DNA of 64,000 bases from contig NC_016135.3 in NCBI RefSeq assembly GCF_000005505.3, forward strand, positions 23,530,613 to 23,594,612. Direction: 5' to 3'. The number at the start of each line of letters is the position of its first letter. Position 1 is the stretch's first letter. Below the pieces are notes generated by a model. That model was not told where the DNA came from. It saw nothing but the letters and a program-made list of their open reading frames with translations, and ran no database searches. This DNA comes from Brachypodium distachyon. Lineage: Eukaryota; Streptophyta; Magnoliopsida; Poales; Poaceae. Made by a program: the position numbers and the translations under genes. Positions 1-12,136 of this stretch are shown piece by piece.

Positions 1-1616
1 CAGCCGGCTTGGGAGCAACCAAAGGCGCAGTCTGCGTGTGCCAGAACACCCCCGCTGGAACCTCCCGGCGCTCTGCTGCCCACTTGGATAGTTCGTCAGC
101 CGCGAAGCTATCTTTGCGCTTGACGTGCTCGAATCATAAACCCTTGAACTTGCGTTCCAGCTTGCAGACTTCATCTATGTACGCTGCCATCTGCGGGCAG
201 TCATAGTCCTTGTTAACCTGGTTGATCACGAGTTGGAAATCCCCGCCGAACAACCAGGCGCTTGATATCAAGGGCGATCGCCACCCGCAACCCGGCGAGC
301 AACCATTCGTACTCAGCCGTGTTGTTGGTGGAGTCGGGGAAGTCAAGTTGGATGGCAAACTTCAGCTGGTCTCCTGTGGGTGACTCGATGACGACTCTGG
401 CGCCAGCTCCCTGCAGGCTGAACGCGCTGTCGAAGTACATGATCTAGTGGCCCTCGTCCAGCTTGCCGGGCAGGCTGGTCTCCGGCTCTTCCTCTTCTAT
501 GCCCGTCGAGGTCCATTCTGCAACGAAATCAGTCAGAGCAGCACTCTTGATACTCTTGGTGTTGGTGCAGTGTATCGAATTCTGACAATTCCATCCTCCA
601 CTCGGCCACCCTTTCGGTGGCTTCACGGTTGGTGAGGGCCCGCTCCAGGCAAAACCCTGATACTACCGTGACGCGGTGCGCCTGGAAGTAGTGGCACAGC
701 TTGCGTGATGCAAGTAGAATCCCCAGCAAGAGTTTCTGCACTTGCGGGTACCGCGTGCGGGCGTCGCGCATCACCGTGCTGACGAAGTACACCGGGTGCT
801 GCACGAGCCGCTTGCGCGGTGTTGACGTCGCCGGCTCGATGGCGGTTCCTGGGTCCGAGGCGGTTGCCGGGGCTGGCTCAGCCCCCGGCCCCGCAAGCTC
901 AGCCCCCGAGAGGTCTTCTTCTCTCTCGGCAACTAGCACCGAGCTGACCACTTGGTCAGTCGCCGCTAGGTAGAGTAGCAGCAGCTCGCCCAGTTTAGGG
1001 GCGACGAGGATTGGCGGCGACTTCAGGTACTGCTTGAGATCCTGGAACGCCGCCTCAGCCTCGGGGTCCAGTCCATTGGGCCCTTCCTCTTCATTACCTT
1101 GAAGAAAGGCAGGGCGCGTTCGCCCAACCTCGAGATGAAGCGCCCTAGCGCGGCTACGCAGCCGTTGAGGCGCTGCACGTCCTTCATCCTGCGGGGAGCC
1201 TCCATTTTCTCGATAGTTTCTATCTTCTTTGGGTTGGCTTGAATCCCCCTGTGTGAAACCAAGAAGCCCAGAAGCTGCCCCGAGTCTACACCAAAGGTGC
1301 ATTTCTCAGAGTTCAACTTGAGCTTGATCCTGCGGAGGTTATCGAACGTTTCCCCGCAGGTCATCAATCAGCGAGTCCCGCGCTTCGATTTGATGATGAT
1401 ATCATCCATGTAAGCCTCAACGTTTCGGCCTAGCTGGGATCCCAAACACTCGCGTAAAGCACGCTGGAATGTTGAGCCCGCGTTCTTCAACCCGAAAGGC
1501 ATGCGCGGGCCACGCGCCGGACCGCCGGTCCCAACACCGGCGAGCTGGGAAGGAGTAGGCGTGACCCCAGCCTCACCGTCGTCGGCGACGGCCGCGGCAC
1601 CTGAGCGAGAAGCCAT
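1..1616 (-). pseudogene. Ty3/gypsy (Tat-type) retrotransposon pol remnant
   Basis: Minus-strand pol fragments lie in several frames. Around 1616-1368 is the reverse transcriptase core, with the MPFGLKNAGSTFQR and YMDDIIIKS motifs (the YMDD active site). It continues as the RT thumb and connection with LGFLVSHRGIQANPKKI. RNase H follows at about 1300-600, including VYFVSTVMRDARTRYPQ. A second, archaeal-type RNase H lies at about 440-130 (STNNTAEYEWLLAGL, then FQLVINQVNKDYDCPQMAAY). A linker toward integrase reaches position 1 (DELSKWAAERR). Two RNase H domains in tandem are characteristic of the plant Tat lineage. Frameshifts near 1300, 600, 440 and 250 make it non-functional. Upstream of the RT core is a gag-like N-terminus (MASRSGAAAVADDG) fused directly to the RT, so protease and most of gag are missing. 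The element continues beyond the left edge. Confidence 0.85.
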
Positions 1617-2878
1617 GGCAGTCCTCGTCGATGTAGTGGTGCGTGCTGCTAGAGAAATCGTAGGGAGAAGCGTCGTGGTCGCCGGAGACGATGAAGTTGG
1701 CCGCGCCGGACCCTAGGGAGACGGCCGCGGCCATGGCAGCCCAAAAGCTAGGGTTGCAGTCACGGGGTAGGTTGGTGGAGTTTTCTAGAAATTAGTTTGG
1801 GGATCTAGAAGAGGAGGGAGAGAGGAGTCTAGGACTGGCCTCAGCTTGGCCAGGCATGGCCGAACTAGGGAGATCCAGGCGACGCTGCGGTGGCGTGGTG
1901 CTGCGCTCGGGTCAGGAGAGAAAAAGGCAGAGAAGGAAAGGGGAGGAGGAAGAAAAGCGCATGCGTAGGAAAGAAAACAAAGGGCCAGCCCGGTCGGGAG
2001 TGTTATGCGGGGCACAGGGCACCGTTTCCCTTTCTACTTTTCTTTTTCTTTTTCCTTCACACCTCGATACTTGTTGGATAGGGTCACAGGGTACTACCTG
2101 CTACTGCACACACACGCTAACACACACCAGCACATACACATGCTTATTTTTATTTTCTTTCATCTGTACGCTAAGTGCTATTAGCTTAGGAAAAACTAGT
2201 GCAGTGTGTTGCATGTATGTCTTGTTTTTTATTTTTTATTTTTTTCACTTATTAGAATTTCGATTAGTAAAGTTTCAAATATGTTTATGAATTAAATATT
2301 AGGAGTTGACTCCGGACAAGTAGGACACCTGACGGTGTTTTCGAGTTGACCGGAGCGCTACCAGGCAAGTCGCATCCTTTGAACATGTCTTCGAAAATGA
2401 TTTTATGAAACTTGACTTATTTCGAAATTCTTGCATGCCACCCAAAAATAAGATTTATAAATAAATATGTAAGTGGATCCGGTGGGGGGCCTATGTAAGG
2501 CAAGGCGGCGAAGCAGAGGTAGTGTACGGGCTGGTTCTGGTTCTGGTTCCTTGGTCTAGTCGTGTGCATATGATTAGTGCGCTGACGAGGATTGACCAAG
2601 TGATGCTATGGGCAAAGCAGTACACCTCTGATCAGAGTTAAATGTGATATCACTCCTAGTTTTCGGGTTTGGAAGTGCGTCGTGTGGGTTTTACTCTAAC
2701 ACAGGATGTAAGATCCCACGTCGATCTGCCGCCAGTAGATTTTTCAAATAAAATATGGTTTTCAACGAAATACTAAAAGAAATAACTTATTTTCGGATTT
2801 GGTCCGACGGCTTGATGGTCGTCAAGGTTAACTCATGCATAATGATTTCCGGCGGCTTGCTGAGTACGTATCTCAGCC
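1617..2878. other. no gene seen; retroelement flank and AT-rich spacer
   Basis: No convincing coding sequence. 1617-2000 may be the leader of the minus-strand retroelement, since the gag-like start is at 1616, but I could not identify an LTR end or a primer-binding site. 2030-2290 is T-rich with CA repeats (CACACACACGC type). From about 2750 the sequence leads into the hAT pseudogene; a TTTTCAG just before 2900 could be an old splice acceptor of that element. Confidence 0.4.
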
Positions 2879-4307
2879 TTGCTTCATATGTTGTTTTCAG
2901 GGGGGCATACATCAATGGCACTAAAGGAAGCTCTTGATGCCATACTTGACCATTACAACTTTACCATACATAGGCTTTGGGGGCAAGGATATGATGGGGC
3001 TTCAAATATGAGAGGTGAATTTAATGGTTTGCAAAGAAAGATTCTTGATGAAAATTCTTATGCTTTATACGTCCATTGCTTTGCCCACCGTTTGCAATTG
3101 GTAGTTGTCTCAGTTGCTAGCTGCTGCTCATCCATTCATGATTTGCTTGAGTATGTCTCTTTGATTGTGACCACAACAAGTGCATCTTGCAAGAGGAGGG
3201 ATATATTGACAGAGCAAACTCATCAAAATATTTTAGATGAACTCGAGAAAGGTGAGATATTTAGTGGAAGGGGTTTGAATCAACAAACAAATCTAGTTAG
3301 ACCCGGGGATACTAGATGGGTCTCACATTATACAACTTTGCTTCGGTTGAGTCAAAAGTGGAAATCAGTAATATTCGTCCTACGTGAGGTCAATGATGAA
3401 GGGCACGGACCATCTCAAGCTGCAAGTTTGATAGAACTAATGGAGAGCTTCAAATTTGCTTTCGTCTTGCATCTTATGATAAAGTTGTTAGCTATCACAA
3501 ATGAGCTTTCACAAGTGCTACAAAGAAAAGATATCAATATTGTTAATGCCATAGAACTAGTTCATGATGTCAAAGCCCGGTTGGCCTCTATGAGAGAAGG
3601 TGGTTGGGAGGCTTTTTTGATGAAGTTTTCAACACTTTTGTCAAGCCAAAGGTATTCCGGTTCCCAATATGGAAGAAAGAATACCGGTTCGGGGTCGTTC
3701 GAGTCTTGATGGGATGATTTACACTAATCTTTATTTTTATCGAGTTGAGGTATTCTATGTTGTCATTGATAAGATATGCACGGAGATGAATCATCGCTTT
3801 AATGAAGAATCTTTGGAGATAATGGTGAGCTTCTCATGGCTTACTCCAAAGAATTCCTTCTCTATGTTTGATGTTGACAAGCTTGCTAGCCTAGCTGAAA
3901 TTTATCGTGCTGATTTTTCTAATGATGATCGTGCAACTATTAGAGATCAACTTGAGACTTACATTTTTCATGTAAGAAGTCATTCTGCATTCTCTTCATT
4001 GACCGATCTTGAAAGTTTGGCTATAAAGATGGTAGAAACCGAGAAGCATTTGGTTTTCCCATTGGTCTACAAACTGATTGAGTTGGCTTTATTATTGCCG
4101 GTGTCAACGGCATCGGTTGAAAGGGCTTTCTCGGCTATGAAGATTATCAAGTCTAAGTTGCGCAACAGGATGGCTAATGAGTGGTTCAATGATTTGATGA
4201 TATGTTACACCGAGCGAGAAATTTTTAAACAACTAGATGATGACCTTATCGTTAAGCGGTTTCAAGCCATGAGGTTTCGTAGAGAACTTTTGCCAAGGCC
4301 TAATTAG
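2879..4307 (+). pseudogene. hAT-superfamily transposase (ZMYM1/DUF4371-like), 5'-truncated and frameshifted
   Basis: Two overlapping plus-strand frames encode the C-terminal two thirds of a hAT transposase of the DUF4371 / TTF-type zinc-finger group. The first frame (2879-3709) has WGQGYDGASNMRGEF, which contains the second catalytic Asp, and VHCFAHRLQL. The second frame (to 4307) has FNEESLEIMVSFSWLTP and the hAT dimerisation segment LPVSTASVERAFSAMK, with the catalytic Glu in VERAFS. Alignment with the family places a one-base frameshift near 3640: the first frame runs on to a stop at 3709, while the family sequence continues in the other frame at about 3645 (FCQAKGIPVPNMEER). The zinc finger and the first catalytic Asp are missing, so the copy is inactive. 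It belongs to the same family as the more complete element at 53.6-57.1 kb. Confidence 0.88.
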
Positions 4308-4662
4308 CATCTCATGGGTAAGTTTTATTTTATCAATTTCAATGTATTTAATACTTCATATTTGGATACTATGATTTACTAATCTTTTTTTTTCTAGATT
4401 CTCTCATGGCCTCGTTGATGTGTGGTTGATTTTGGACTTTTGTTGTTGACTTGGAAGTTGATGGTGGATTGTTAGCTAGCGGCTTGTTTGTTATCACATT
4501 TTGCGTTTATGACTATTAATGTGATCTAATTGGCACTGTCGTGGAATTTTCTTTGTCAAAATGTCAACATTATCACTTATATTTTCGTACTATGAACTGT
4601 TATTTGGGATTGGTAAACTATGAAATTTTGGTTTAGCTTGTGTTGTGCACAGACTCTGCCAA

Positions 4663-4681
4663 ATCGCTGGCTCCGCCTATG
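4663..4681 (+). repeat. decayed right terminal inverted repeat of the hAT element
   Basis: The stretch GCTGGCTCCGCCTATG, read in reverse complement, differs from the usual hAT end CAGTGGCGGAGCCAG only at bases 3 and 4. It lies about 370 bp after the transposase stop, where the element should end. I found no matching left end or target-site duplication, in line with 5' truncation. Confidence 0.5.
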
Positions 4682-6233
4682 AAGGAAGAGAATGATAGAG
4701 CGGTCCGAGGAGGAGCCTGTGGAGGCTGAGGCAGTTCACGAGCAGAACGCAGCACCGCTCACAAGCTTGGGACCGTGTGGGTACGACCGTACCATGATAG
4801 GAAATGAAAATTGATCTTATTTAACCACGACGTGATCAACCAAATACAGAGTATAATGCAGTTACATTGCCCAACCGGAGGCTTAGGAGTGTTGGAAGTT
4901 TTGGTTGTTTCATTTGAAATACAGTTGTGAGCTTGTTTGGGCATTGCTGAAACTTGTGATTTTGCATACGAGTGGTCAGGTATAGCTACCTATCACATCC
5001 CCCTAGTTTTCAATATTTGTTCATTGTTGTATACCAAGCACAAAGACGACATGGACATTCGTACATAACGTATCTTTGTGCGAGTGTTTTCTGAATTTTG
5101 ATCAAAATTGTTTTTTCACGACCGAGCGCACGCGCTCCTTGCTACCCCTCGAGTTTCTCAGCTTGTGATGACATTTCTAAATTTATTTTTGACCAATCAA
5201 GTTCTTTTTTTGCCATCGTGTGCTACTCTTTTTACATGTTCTTTTAAGTAGTCCAGTTTACAAAGGGAGACATTGTTACTGAAGTTCGAAACTTGAAACA
5301 CCTAAAGTTAGCAGGAATTTTAGAATCATATCATGCGATGGTCATACGGGCCGAATTATATAAATGCATGGAGTGGCGCTAGTTGGCAGACGGCCATGCA
5401 TGTGGAAGCTCCTCCGTGGTCGATTATGACCACCACGCCGTTAGAACATACGCGCAAAAGCCACTGTTGCGACACCCTTCATCGCCCTCCCATCCTTGTG
5501 CTTGACCACCGCATGACGACCAACTAGAGCCTACCCTGACCCAACTGGCACTGCCCCCCAATCCCAGCGGCTGATGTCACTACCTTACCTTCTTGACATG
5601 CCCCAACATCCACCACCGTCGGCCCGTTGTCATCCTATCCATCCCTCCATAAAACTAGGGTACTCGACATCTTTTGCAGCACCGAGGCAACCTTCGTAAC
5701 CCTAAGTTGGGTAGGGGGTTTCGTTGTTGCTCAGCAGAGACTCGCCTGCATCATCGCCGCCGCAGCCGGCCACGTCATCGTTGTCTTCAGCTCGTTCCAG
5801 AGTCCCCTCCACGGCTGTCCGCTAGCTCCGTCTCGGCAGCGTTTCATCTCCACTTTCCACACAACCATCCGCACCGCCACTCTCTCATCTTTGTAGCGTG
5901 AGATGATGTATAAATATTACGGTGCAAATTTCACATGGTTTTATTCCGAGAAATTACACCACCGAGGCCATCTTCTAAAGGCTCACAGTATGTTTAGAAA
6001 TGATGTATTTTTGTGCGAAATTATTTAGTCTAAATATAACTTGAAATAAATATCATTTGCTGTTCCAAAGAGACGCTCTTGCCCGGCCTCTGGCTTGGGT
6101 CCATGCTTCACGATTCGGAAGAACAGACGGTGCTGCGGTTGGACAGAGGATGCGTGCTCCAATAAACCCCACGAAACCCCCAACCCCAGAGCTCCGCGGC
6201 GGCCGCCGCGAAGTTCTCCGAAGCACGTTCGAT
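4682..6233. other. intergenic region and promoter of the CobW gene
   Basis: No supported gene. 4690-5350 is AT-rich. 5560-5900 is C-rich with short ORFs in overlapping frames that match nothing I recognise. An in-frame ATG at 6057 precedes the chosen CobW start at 6234, so part of this stretch may be a longer N-terminus or 5' leader. Confidence 0.5.
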
Positions 6234-8931
6234 ATGGCGGCAGCGGCTGTACGGCTGCTGCTCCTCAGGCCCGGGGCGTCCAGAACCGCGGCCACTTGCT
6301 CCGCTCTTCTCCACCGCCCTCTCGATTCCTTCTCCAGATGCTCCCGAAGCCTCGAGCCGCCCCGTCTACACCTGCGGCCGCCGTCCACCGTCTTCCGGCG
6401 GCACCTCTCCGACGCTGCCTTCGACGTGCAGGCTCTCGACACCCGCGTTCCCGCTACCGTCATCACCGGATTCCTCGGCTCCGGCAAGGTCCACCTCGCT
6501 GGCTCGCTTACTTTTCCTTACCTACCTCCCCTTGTGAGCGGCACGCTGTAGAAGTCAGTACAGTCTGGATGCACTGCATATGCTCTTGTACTCGAGCAGT
6601 GTATGACGATTGTCCAGTAGTGGCTTAGATGACCTTAATATGAATTCTGATTTCAGAAATTGATGCGCGATCAGTGAAACCAAGTACAACCGGTGTGGAT
6701 TTAAACCAATGAATGTGGTTTCACTTACTTCATGATGCTGTATTCTATAGAATACCGATAATTGTCTATTAAGGTTGGCTAATTGTTTTGAATCTATCTT
6801 TTGCAGACAACCCTTCTGAATCACATTTTAACTTCACAGCACGGGAAGAGGATTGCTGTCATTGAGAATGAGGTTAATTGAACATGCTTTTATCTCGGCG
6901 CGCGCACTTTGTTATGCCCAGTCAACATTGTTTGCTATTATATTTTTGCAAGGGACCAGTATTTGCACCAAATTAGCTCCATTTAACATGATGAGACTCG
7001 GTGGTGCTACGTAGAATAAGGCATATTGTGTTTCTGTGTGTAGTTTGGTGAGGTGGACATCGATAGCTCACTTGTCGCTAACCATTCATCTGTTGCTGAG
7101 GACATTGTGATGGTGAATAATGGTTGCCTGTGCTGCACTGTCCGAGGGGACCTTGTAAAGATGCTTCTGAAGTTGGTGAAACAGAAGGGAGACAAGTTTG
7201 ATCATATTGTTATTGAAACAACTGGTAAATCTCATTGGATCAAAGTCACCAGTATGCACTTTCCATTTTTTTTGGACTAAATATGCATTATGTTCTGATG
7301 CCACTGTCCTGCAGGTCTTGCAAAGCCAGGTCCTGTTATTGAGACATTCTGTTCTGATGAATTGGTTTCTAAATATGTGAAACTTGATGGTGTGGTTACT
7401 TTGGTTGATTGTAAGCATGCCATGAAACATTTGAATGAAGTGAAACCAAGGTGGGTTGTAAATGAGGCAGTAGAACAAGTTGCTTATGCAGATCGGATTA
7501 TATTAAACAAGGTATTTAGTTAGTTTATACAACTATATACAAGGCATTAATGCCAAGTAAATAGTTATTGAAGCATGTCTTTTCTGCATTTATAGTTTAT
7601 GAATACAACATAAAAATGCTTCTTGCTTTCCTCAATAACTGCCATCAATCCAGATTGATTTGGTCGATGACGCAGAACAGGAGGTTTTAGCCAATAAGAT
7701 CAAGGTAAGTTGGAAGAATGCCTTCAGAAAATAAAGTGCAAAGTGCAAACTGATGTTATTTTGTACAAGTTGAAATGTTTTCTCATTGCAGCTCATAAAT
7801 GGGATGGCACAAATGAAAAAGGCAAAGTTTGGAGATGTTGACATGGATTTTGTGCTAGGAATTGGGGGCTATGACCTTGATAGGTTAGTGTTACTTGTTT
7901 ACCTGGGTGTTCAAGAATATTGGCTGTGATCCTGACAGTTAGATGGTCTATCTTGTTTCTCTAATTGATAAAATATGTGCAGGATTGAGTCTGAAGTCCA
8001 ATCGAATGAAAGCAAAGAGACAGGTCATTGCCACTCGGGTGATGCACATGGTATAGTTCGCACTTCTATGAACAAATGCATGCAGAGAAATTTCCATATA
8101 ATTTTTACATCTATGGCTTAAGACAACAATAGTGGCTTCCTTCTGGATTTGCACCTTTTATCAACTTTCTGGTTAAGAAATGGAGGCAGATAAATTCTCA
8201 ATAATCGAGATGACAACCAGATCTTTACCATATATTGTGTGTGCATGCCTTTTTTATCCAACTTTCTTCCTTTTTTTCTCAATCCATTTACTTTCTCCCA
8301 ACCTGCAGGACACCATCATGATCATGTCCATGATTCAGCTGTTACTAGTGTGAGTATTGTTTCAGAGGGAGTACTTGACCTTGATGAGGTAAACAGTGTA
8401 CCTAAAGAATGACTGCAACATGAGTCTTCCTTTAGTACTAACCTTTTTCTCAGTAAATGAACTAATATATCACCACTATCTTTGTTAGGTTAATGATTGG
8501 CTAGAGAGGCTGGTGGATGAGAAAGGTGAAGATCTGTACAGATTGAAGGGCGTTATATCTGTGAACGAATCAACTGGACGCTTCGTATTTCAGGTAAGCC
8601 AATTTAATCGTCTTCTGCTGTCCCTTTGCTTGAATGAAGTTGATTGATATATTTAAGTTCTGTGTTTTGGATGTTATCCATAAAGCTCTTGCTTCAGTGC
8701 TTCTGCAATGTTGTCTGTTGTAATTTTGTGCATTCCGTTACTTTCCTTGAGAACATGTGTCATTCCGCTACTGACTCCTACCAAAAATTGCAGGGTGTGC
8801 ACTCTATGTTGGAAGGCTGCCCAGCAAAACCATGGGAGCCTGATGAGAAGAGAATCAATAAGCTTGTGTTTATTGGCAGAAATTTGGACGAAGCTGCACT
8901 ACGGAAAGCCTTCAAAGGTTGCTTACTATGA
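6234..8931 (+). CDS. CobW/P47K-type GTPase metallochaperone (ZNG1-like), organellar
   Basis: Ten exons: 6234-6488, 6807-6872, 7044-7224, 7315-7511, 7654-7704, 7792-7883, 7983-8050, 8309-8388, 8489-8593 and 8794-8931, giving 410 residues. All introns are GT-AG and phases are consistent. The first ~75 residues are rich in Arg, Ser and Ala, like a mitochondrial or plastid presequence. Then come the P-loop GFLGSGKTTLLNHIL, split by intron 1, the metal-binding motif GCLCC in NNGCLCCTVRGDLV, the NKID-type guanine-specificity motif (LNKIDLVDD), a His-rich stretch (GHCHSGDAHGHHHDH) and the CobW C-terminal domain (GVISVNESTGRFVFQGVHSM). Family members couple GTP hydrolysis to insertion of zinc or a related metal into client proteins; the client here is unknown. 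An upstream in-frame ATG at 6057 is possible; 6234 was preferred because it gives a normal transit peptide. Confidence 0.9.
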
Positions 8932-10333
8932 ACACTCTGGTCATGTAATGCTCCATAGGAGGTTGAGGATGCCCATAACTACACACAAATAGATGAAGCG
9001 CAAGAGCAAGTACAAGGCCCTTTGTTTTTGGTGCTGATGTTTGCTTCGTGTTCATCGAGAAATTGATTACTGTTGCCAACATCCTAGACAACACAATGGT
9101 CCATGTTTTGTGAATTCTGATAGATACTGCCCAAGCTCCAAGGTCTATGCTTGTACGGCATCGGATCATAGTTGTATGCCGTCTTATGATGTGAAACTTA
9201 CATGCTTTTGTCATGTCCCTGGTGTCATTTGATCGAACCTGACCGTAAAATCAGCTCTGTAGCTCCCGAAATATGGTGTCGGTATTCTGACAGGACGACT
9301 TACAAATCACATTGGGCTTGTTCATGTCGCGATCTAAAATTGTCACTTCATTTTCTATGGCGTTTGTTTAGCTATTACGTACGGAGTACAAGGCTGATGA
9401 ATGGTTGTATCATTGGAAAAAGCTTTGGGAATTCTCTTCATACATCGAGTGCGCAATGTGCATTCCATCCATAATTGTCATAGGAATCATATGAAACTGC
9501 AACGTGGGTTTGCCGTGTTGCCAATTTTTTCCGTGGCTAATGACAATTTAGCAGACGTAAGAAATCAATTTGCGACGGTTTGAACGGTGCAATGACACTC
9601 CAGAAGGACAGGTCGACGGCCAAACTCGTCCCTTAACCAACACTTGGTCACGCGGCAAAACAATATGGAATGGAGAAAGAAATTAGAAAAAAAGCAAAGG
9701 GAGAAACAAAATAGGTTCCGGAAATACACGCGTCATCCGGTGATTGGCGTGCGCCTTACGCACGCGGTTTTCACCTTAGCAGATTTTCCACCCAACGGCT
9801 ATATTTCTCGGACAGACCCTCATCCTGCTTCTCCCCCCTCCCGGACAAGTATTTTCATCACGGATCCAATCGCTAAACCCCCAACCCCCGCAAAGAAATT
9901 CGCCAAGCAATTCTCCCTCCGCAGGTCTCGCGAGCGAACGAATCCAGCGCTCGCGGGAACGCCGTCTCGCGCTCAAAGCTCTCCGACAAGATCCCTGCGC
10001 TCCTGTTTGGTTACTGATCTGATCTCGGTGTTGAATTTGTTCCTCGCGTGCTAGTCTCCGATCGATTCTTGACTCGAGGCGCTCGTCTCCGCTGTTAATC
10101 TAGCCGTGTTTTCTTGTTCTTGTTCTTTAGTAGAGAATTTTGCACTAGGGTGCCTGCGCCTGTTGGTTTCAGTCTTTCAGATCGGTTACCGAGTTGATTT
10201 ATTTATCGGCCTGCGAATTCGTCGCGTGAATTAGGGTTCCGTGTTGATTCCTGTTCGATTTCTTCTCTCTGAGTAAATCTTGTTCGCGTCAATACTACCG
10301 CTACTTCTTGTTTGTTCTTGTTGCTTCTGACCC
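8932..10333. other. CobW 3' UTR and CDC20 promoter/leader
   Basis: No protein gene. 8932 to about 9450 is probably CobW 3' UTR. From about 9580 the sequence has promoter character: two AACGG cores at about 9585 and 9794, an inverted CCAAT box (GTGATTGGC, about 9740), and TATATTT just after the second AACGG core. 9810-10333 is probably CDC20 5' leader. Confidence 0.5.
9791..9800 (+). promoter_or_regulatory. MSA (mitosis-specific activator) element upstream of CDC20
   Basis: CCCAACGGCT matches the plant MSA consensus YCYAACGGYY at every position. MSA elements bind three-repeat MYB (MYB3R) factors and drive G2/M expression of cyclin B and CDC20-type genes. It is 534 bp upstream of the CDC20 ATG and directly before a TATATTT stretch, so it lies in the expected core-promoter region. 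Confidence 0.6.
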
Positions 10334-12136
10334 ATGGATGCAGGCTCCAACTCGATCTCGTCGGAGAAGAGCAGCCGGTACGCGGCGCCGCGGTCGCCGC
10401 TCAAGGAGGCCGGATCCAGGCCGTACATGCCGTCGCTGAGCACGGCGTCCCGCAACCCTAACGCCAAGTGCTATGTGAGTTCTGGATTCTGAGCACCATT
10501 TGCTTATGCACGCAGGTCGTTTGACGAATTGTCTGAACGGGTAAATCTACTTGTTTGCAGGGCGACAGGTTCATTCCGAACAGGTCGGCGATGGACATGG
10601 ACATGGCGCACTACCTTCTGACGGAACCGAAGAGGGACGAGAAGAACGTGGGGACAGCATCCCCGTCCAATGAGATGTACCGGAAACTATTGGCCGAGAA
10701 GCTGCTTAACAACCGTACCAGAATTCTGGCCTTCCAGAACAAGCCGCCGGAGCCTGAGAACATCCTCACAGAACTCCGTGCTGATACAGCTTCCATCCAG
10801 GCGAAGCCAACGAAGCAGCGCCGACACATCCCTCAGGTATGGCATGTTTAGTTTTAGTAGTGCTCAACTGTTCATTGGTGCTGCAATTGTAGTGGCAATG
10901 CCGCCATGTGTAATGATTATTGACACGATGTGCTTTGGAAACCTGATGCAGACCGCGGAGAGGACTCTGGATGCGCCAGACCTTGTTGACGATTACTACC
11001 TCAACCTACTGGACTGGGGAAGCAGCAATGTGCTGTCCATTGCGCTGGGCAACACGGTATACCTCTGGGATGGCTCAAATGGATCTACATCTGAGCTCGT
11101 TACCGTTGATGAGGACAATGGCCCTGTCACCAGTGTTAGCTGGGCTCCTGATGGCCGACACATTGCTGTTGGACTCAACTCGTCAATTGTCCAGCTCTGG
11201 GATCCCAGCTCTAACCGACTGGTCGGTACCTCTTGATCTCTCCTGTTAATGCTCTATTAGCTGCATCACTTTTACTAAGTTGCTGATCTTGATTAATTCT
11301 GCAGCTAAGGACACTGCGAGGTGTGCATGAGTCGAGGGTTGGTTCACTGGCGTGGAACAACAACATCCTGACCACTGGTGGGATGGATGGCAAGATTGTG
11401 AACAATGATGTGAGGATTAGGAACCATGCTGTGCAGACATACCATGGGCACGAGCAGGAGGTGTGTGGACTCAAGTGGTCAGGGTCAGGACAGCACCTGG
11501 CCAGTGGTGGCAACGACAACCTCCTCCATATATGGGATGTGTCTATGGCATCCTCTGTACAATCTGCAGGTCGTACCCAATGGCTGCACAGGCTTGATGA
11601 CCACTTGGCTGCAGTGAAGGCCCTCGCATGGTGCCCATTCCAGAGCAACCTGCTGGCATCTGGTGGTGGCGGAAGTGACCGGTGCATCAAGTTGTGGAAC
11701 ACACACACCGGCGCATGCCTCAACTCTGTGGACACCGGGTCGCAAGTGTGTGCACTGCTATGGAACAAGAATGAGAGAGAGCTGCTGAGCTCACATGGAT
11801 TCACTCAGAATCAGCTCACTTTGTGGAAGTACCCGTCAATGGTTAAGATGGCTGAACTCACTGGCCACAGCTCCCGTGTCCTTTTCATGACTCAGGTAAT
11901 CTTTTCTCCGTACATTTGTTGCTCAAACACATATTTGTGTGCACAGATGGCTTATGGCTTGCTTGGGTTGTTTTTTGGTAACTTTGCAGAGCCCTGATGG
12001 TTGTACTGTAGCATCTGCTGCAGCAGATGAGACCCTGCGGTTCTGGAATGTGTTTGGGACTCCTGATACTCCTAAGGCTACGAAAGTCAAGGCTTCTCAT
12101 ACTGGGATGTTCAACAGCTACAATCATATCCGATAA
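10334..12136 (+). CDS. CDC20: CDC20/FIZZY, WD40 co-activator of the anaphase-promoting complex
   Basis: Five exons (10334-10474, 10561-10836, 10952-11221, 11305-11895, 11990-12136) encode 474 residues, the usual size for plant CDC20. The protein recruits and activates APC/C toward cyclin B and securin at the metaphase-anaphase transition. Motifs in order: the C-box DRFIPNR (residues 49-55), the MAD2-binding-type motif [13 protein letters not shown] (about 92-104), seven WD40 repeats (for example [16 protein letters not shown] and [10 protein letters not shown]) and the C-terminal Ile-Arg tail YNHIR that docks on the APC. The ATG at 10334 gives the expected short Ser-rich N-terminus. No frameshift or missing motif was seen. 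A perfect MSA element upstream predicts mitotic expression. Plants often have several CDC20 copies; which paralogue this is cannot be told here. Confidence 0.96.
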
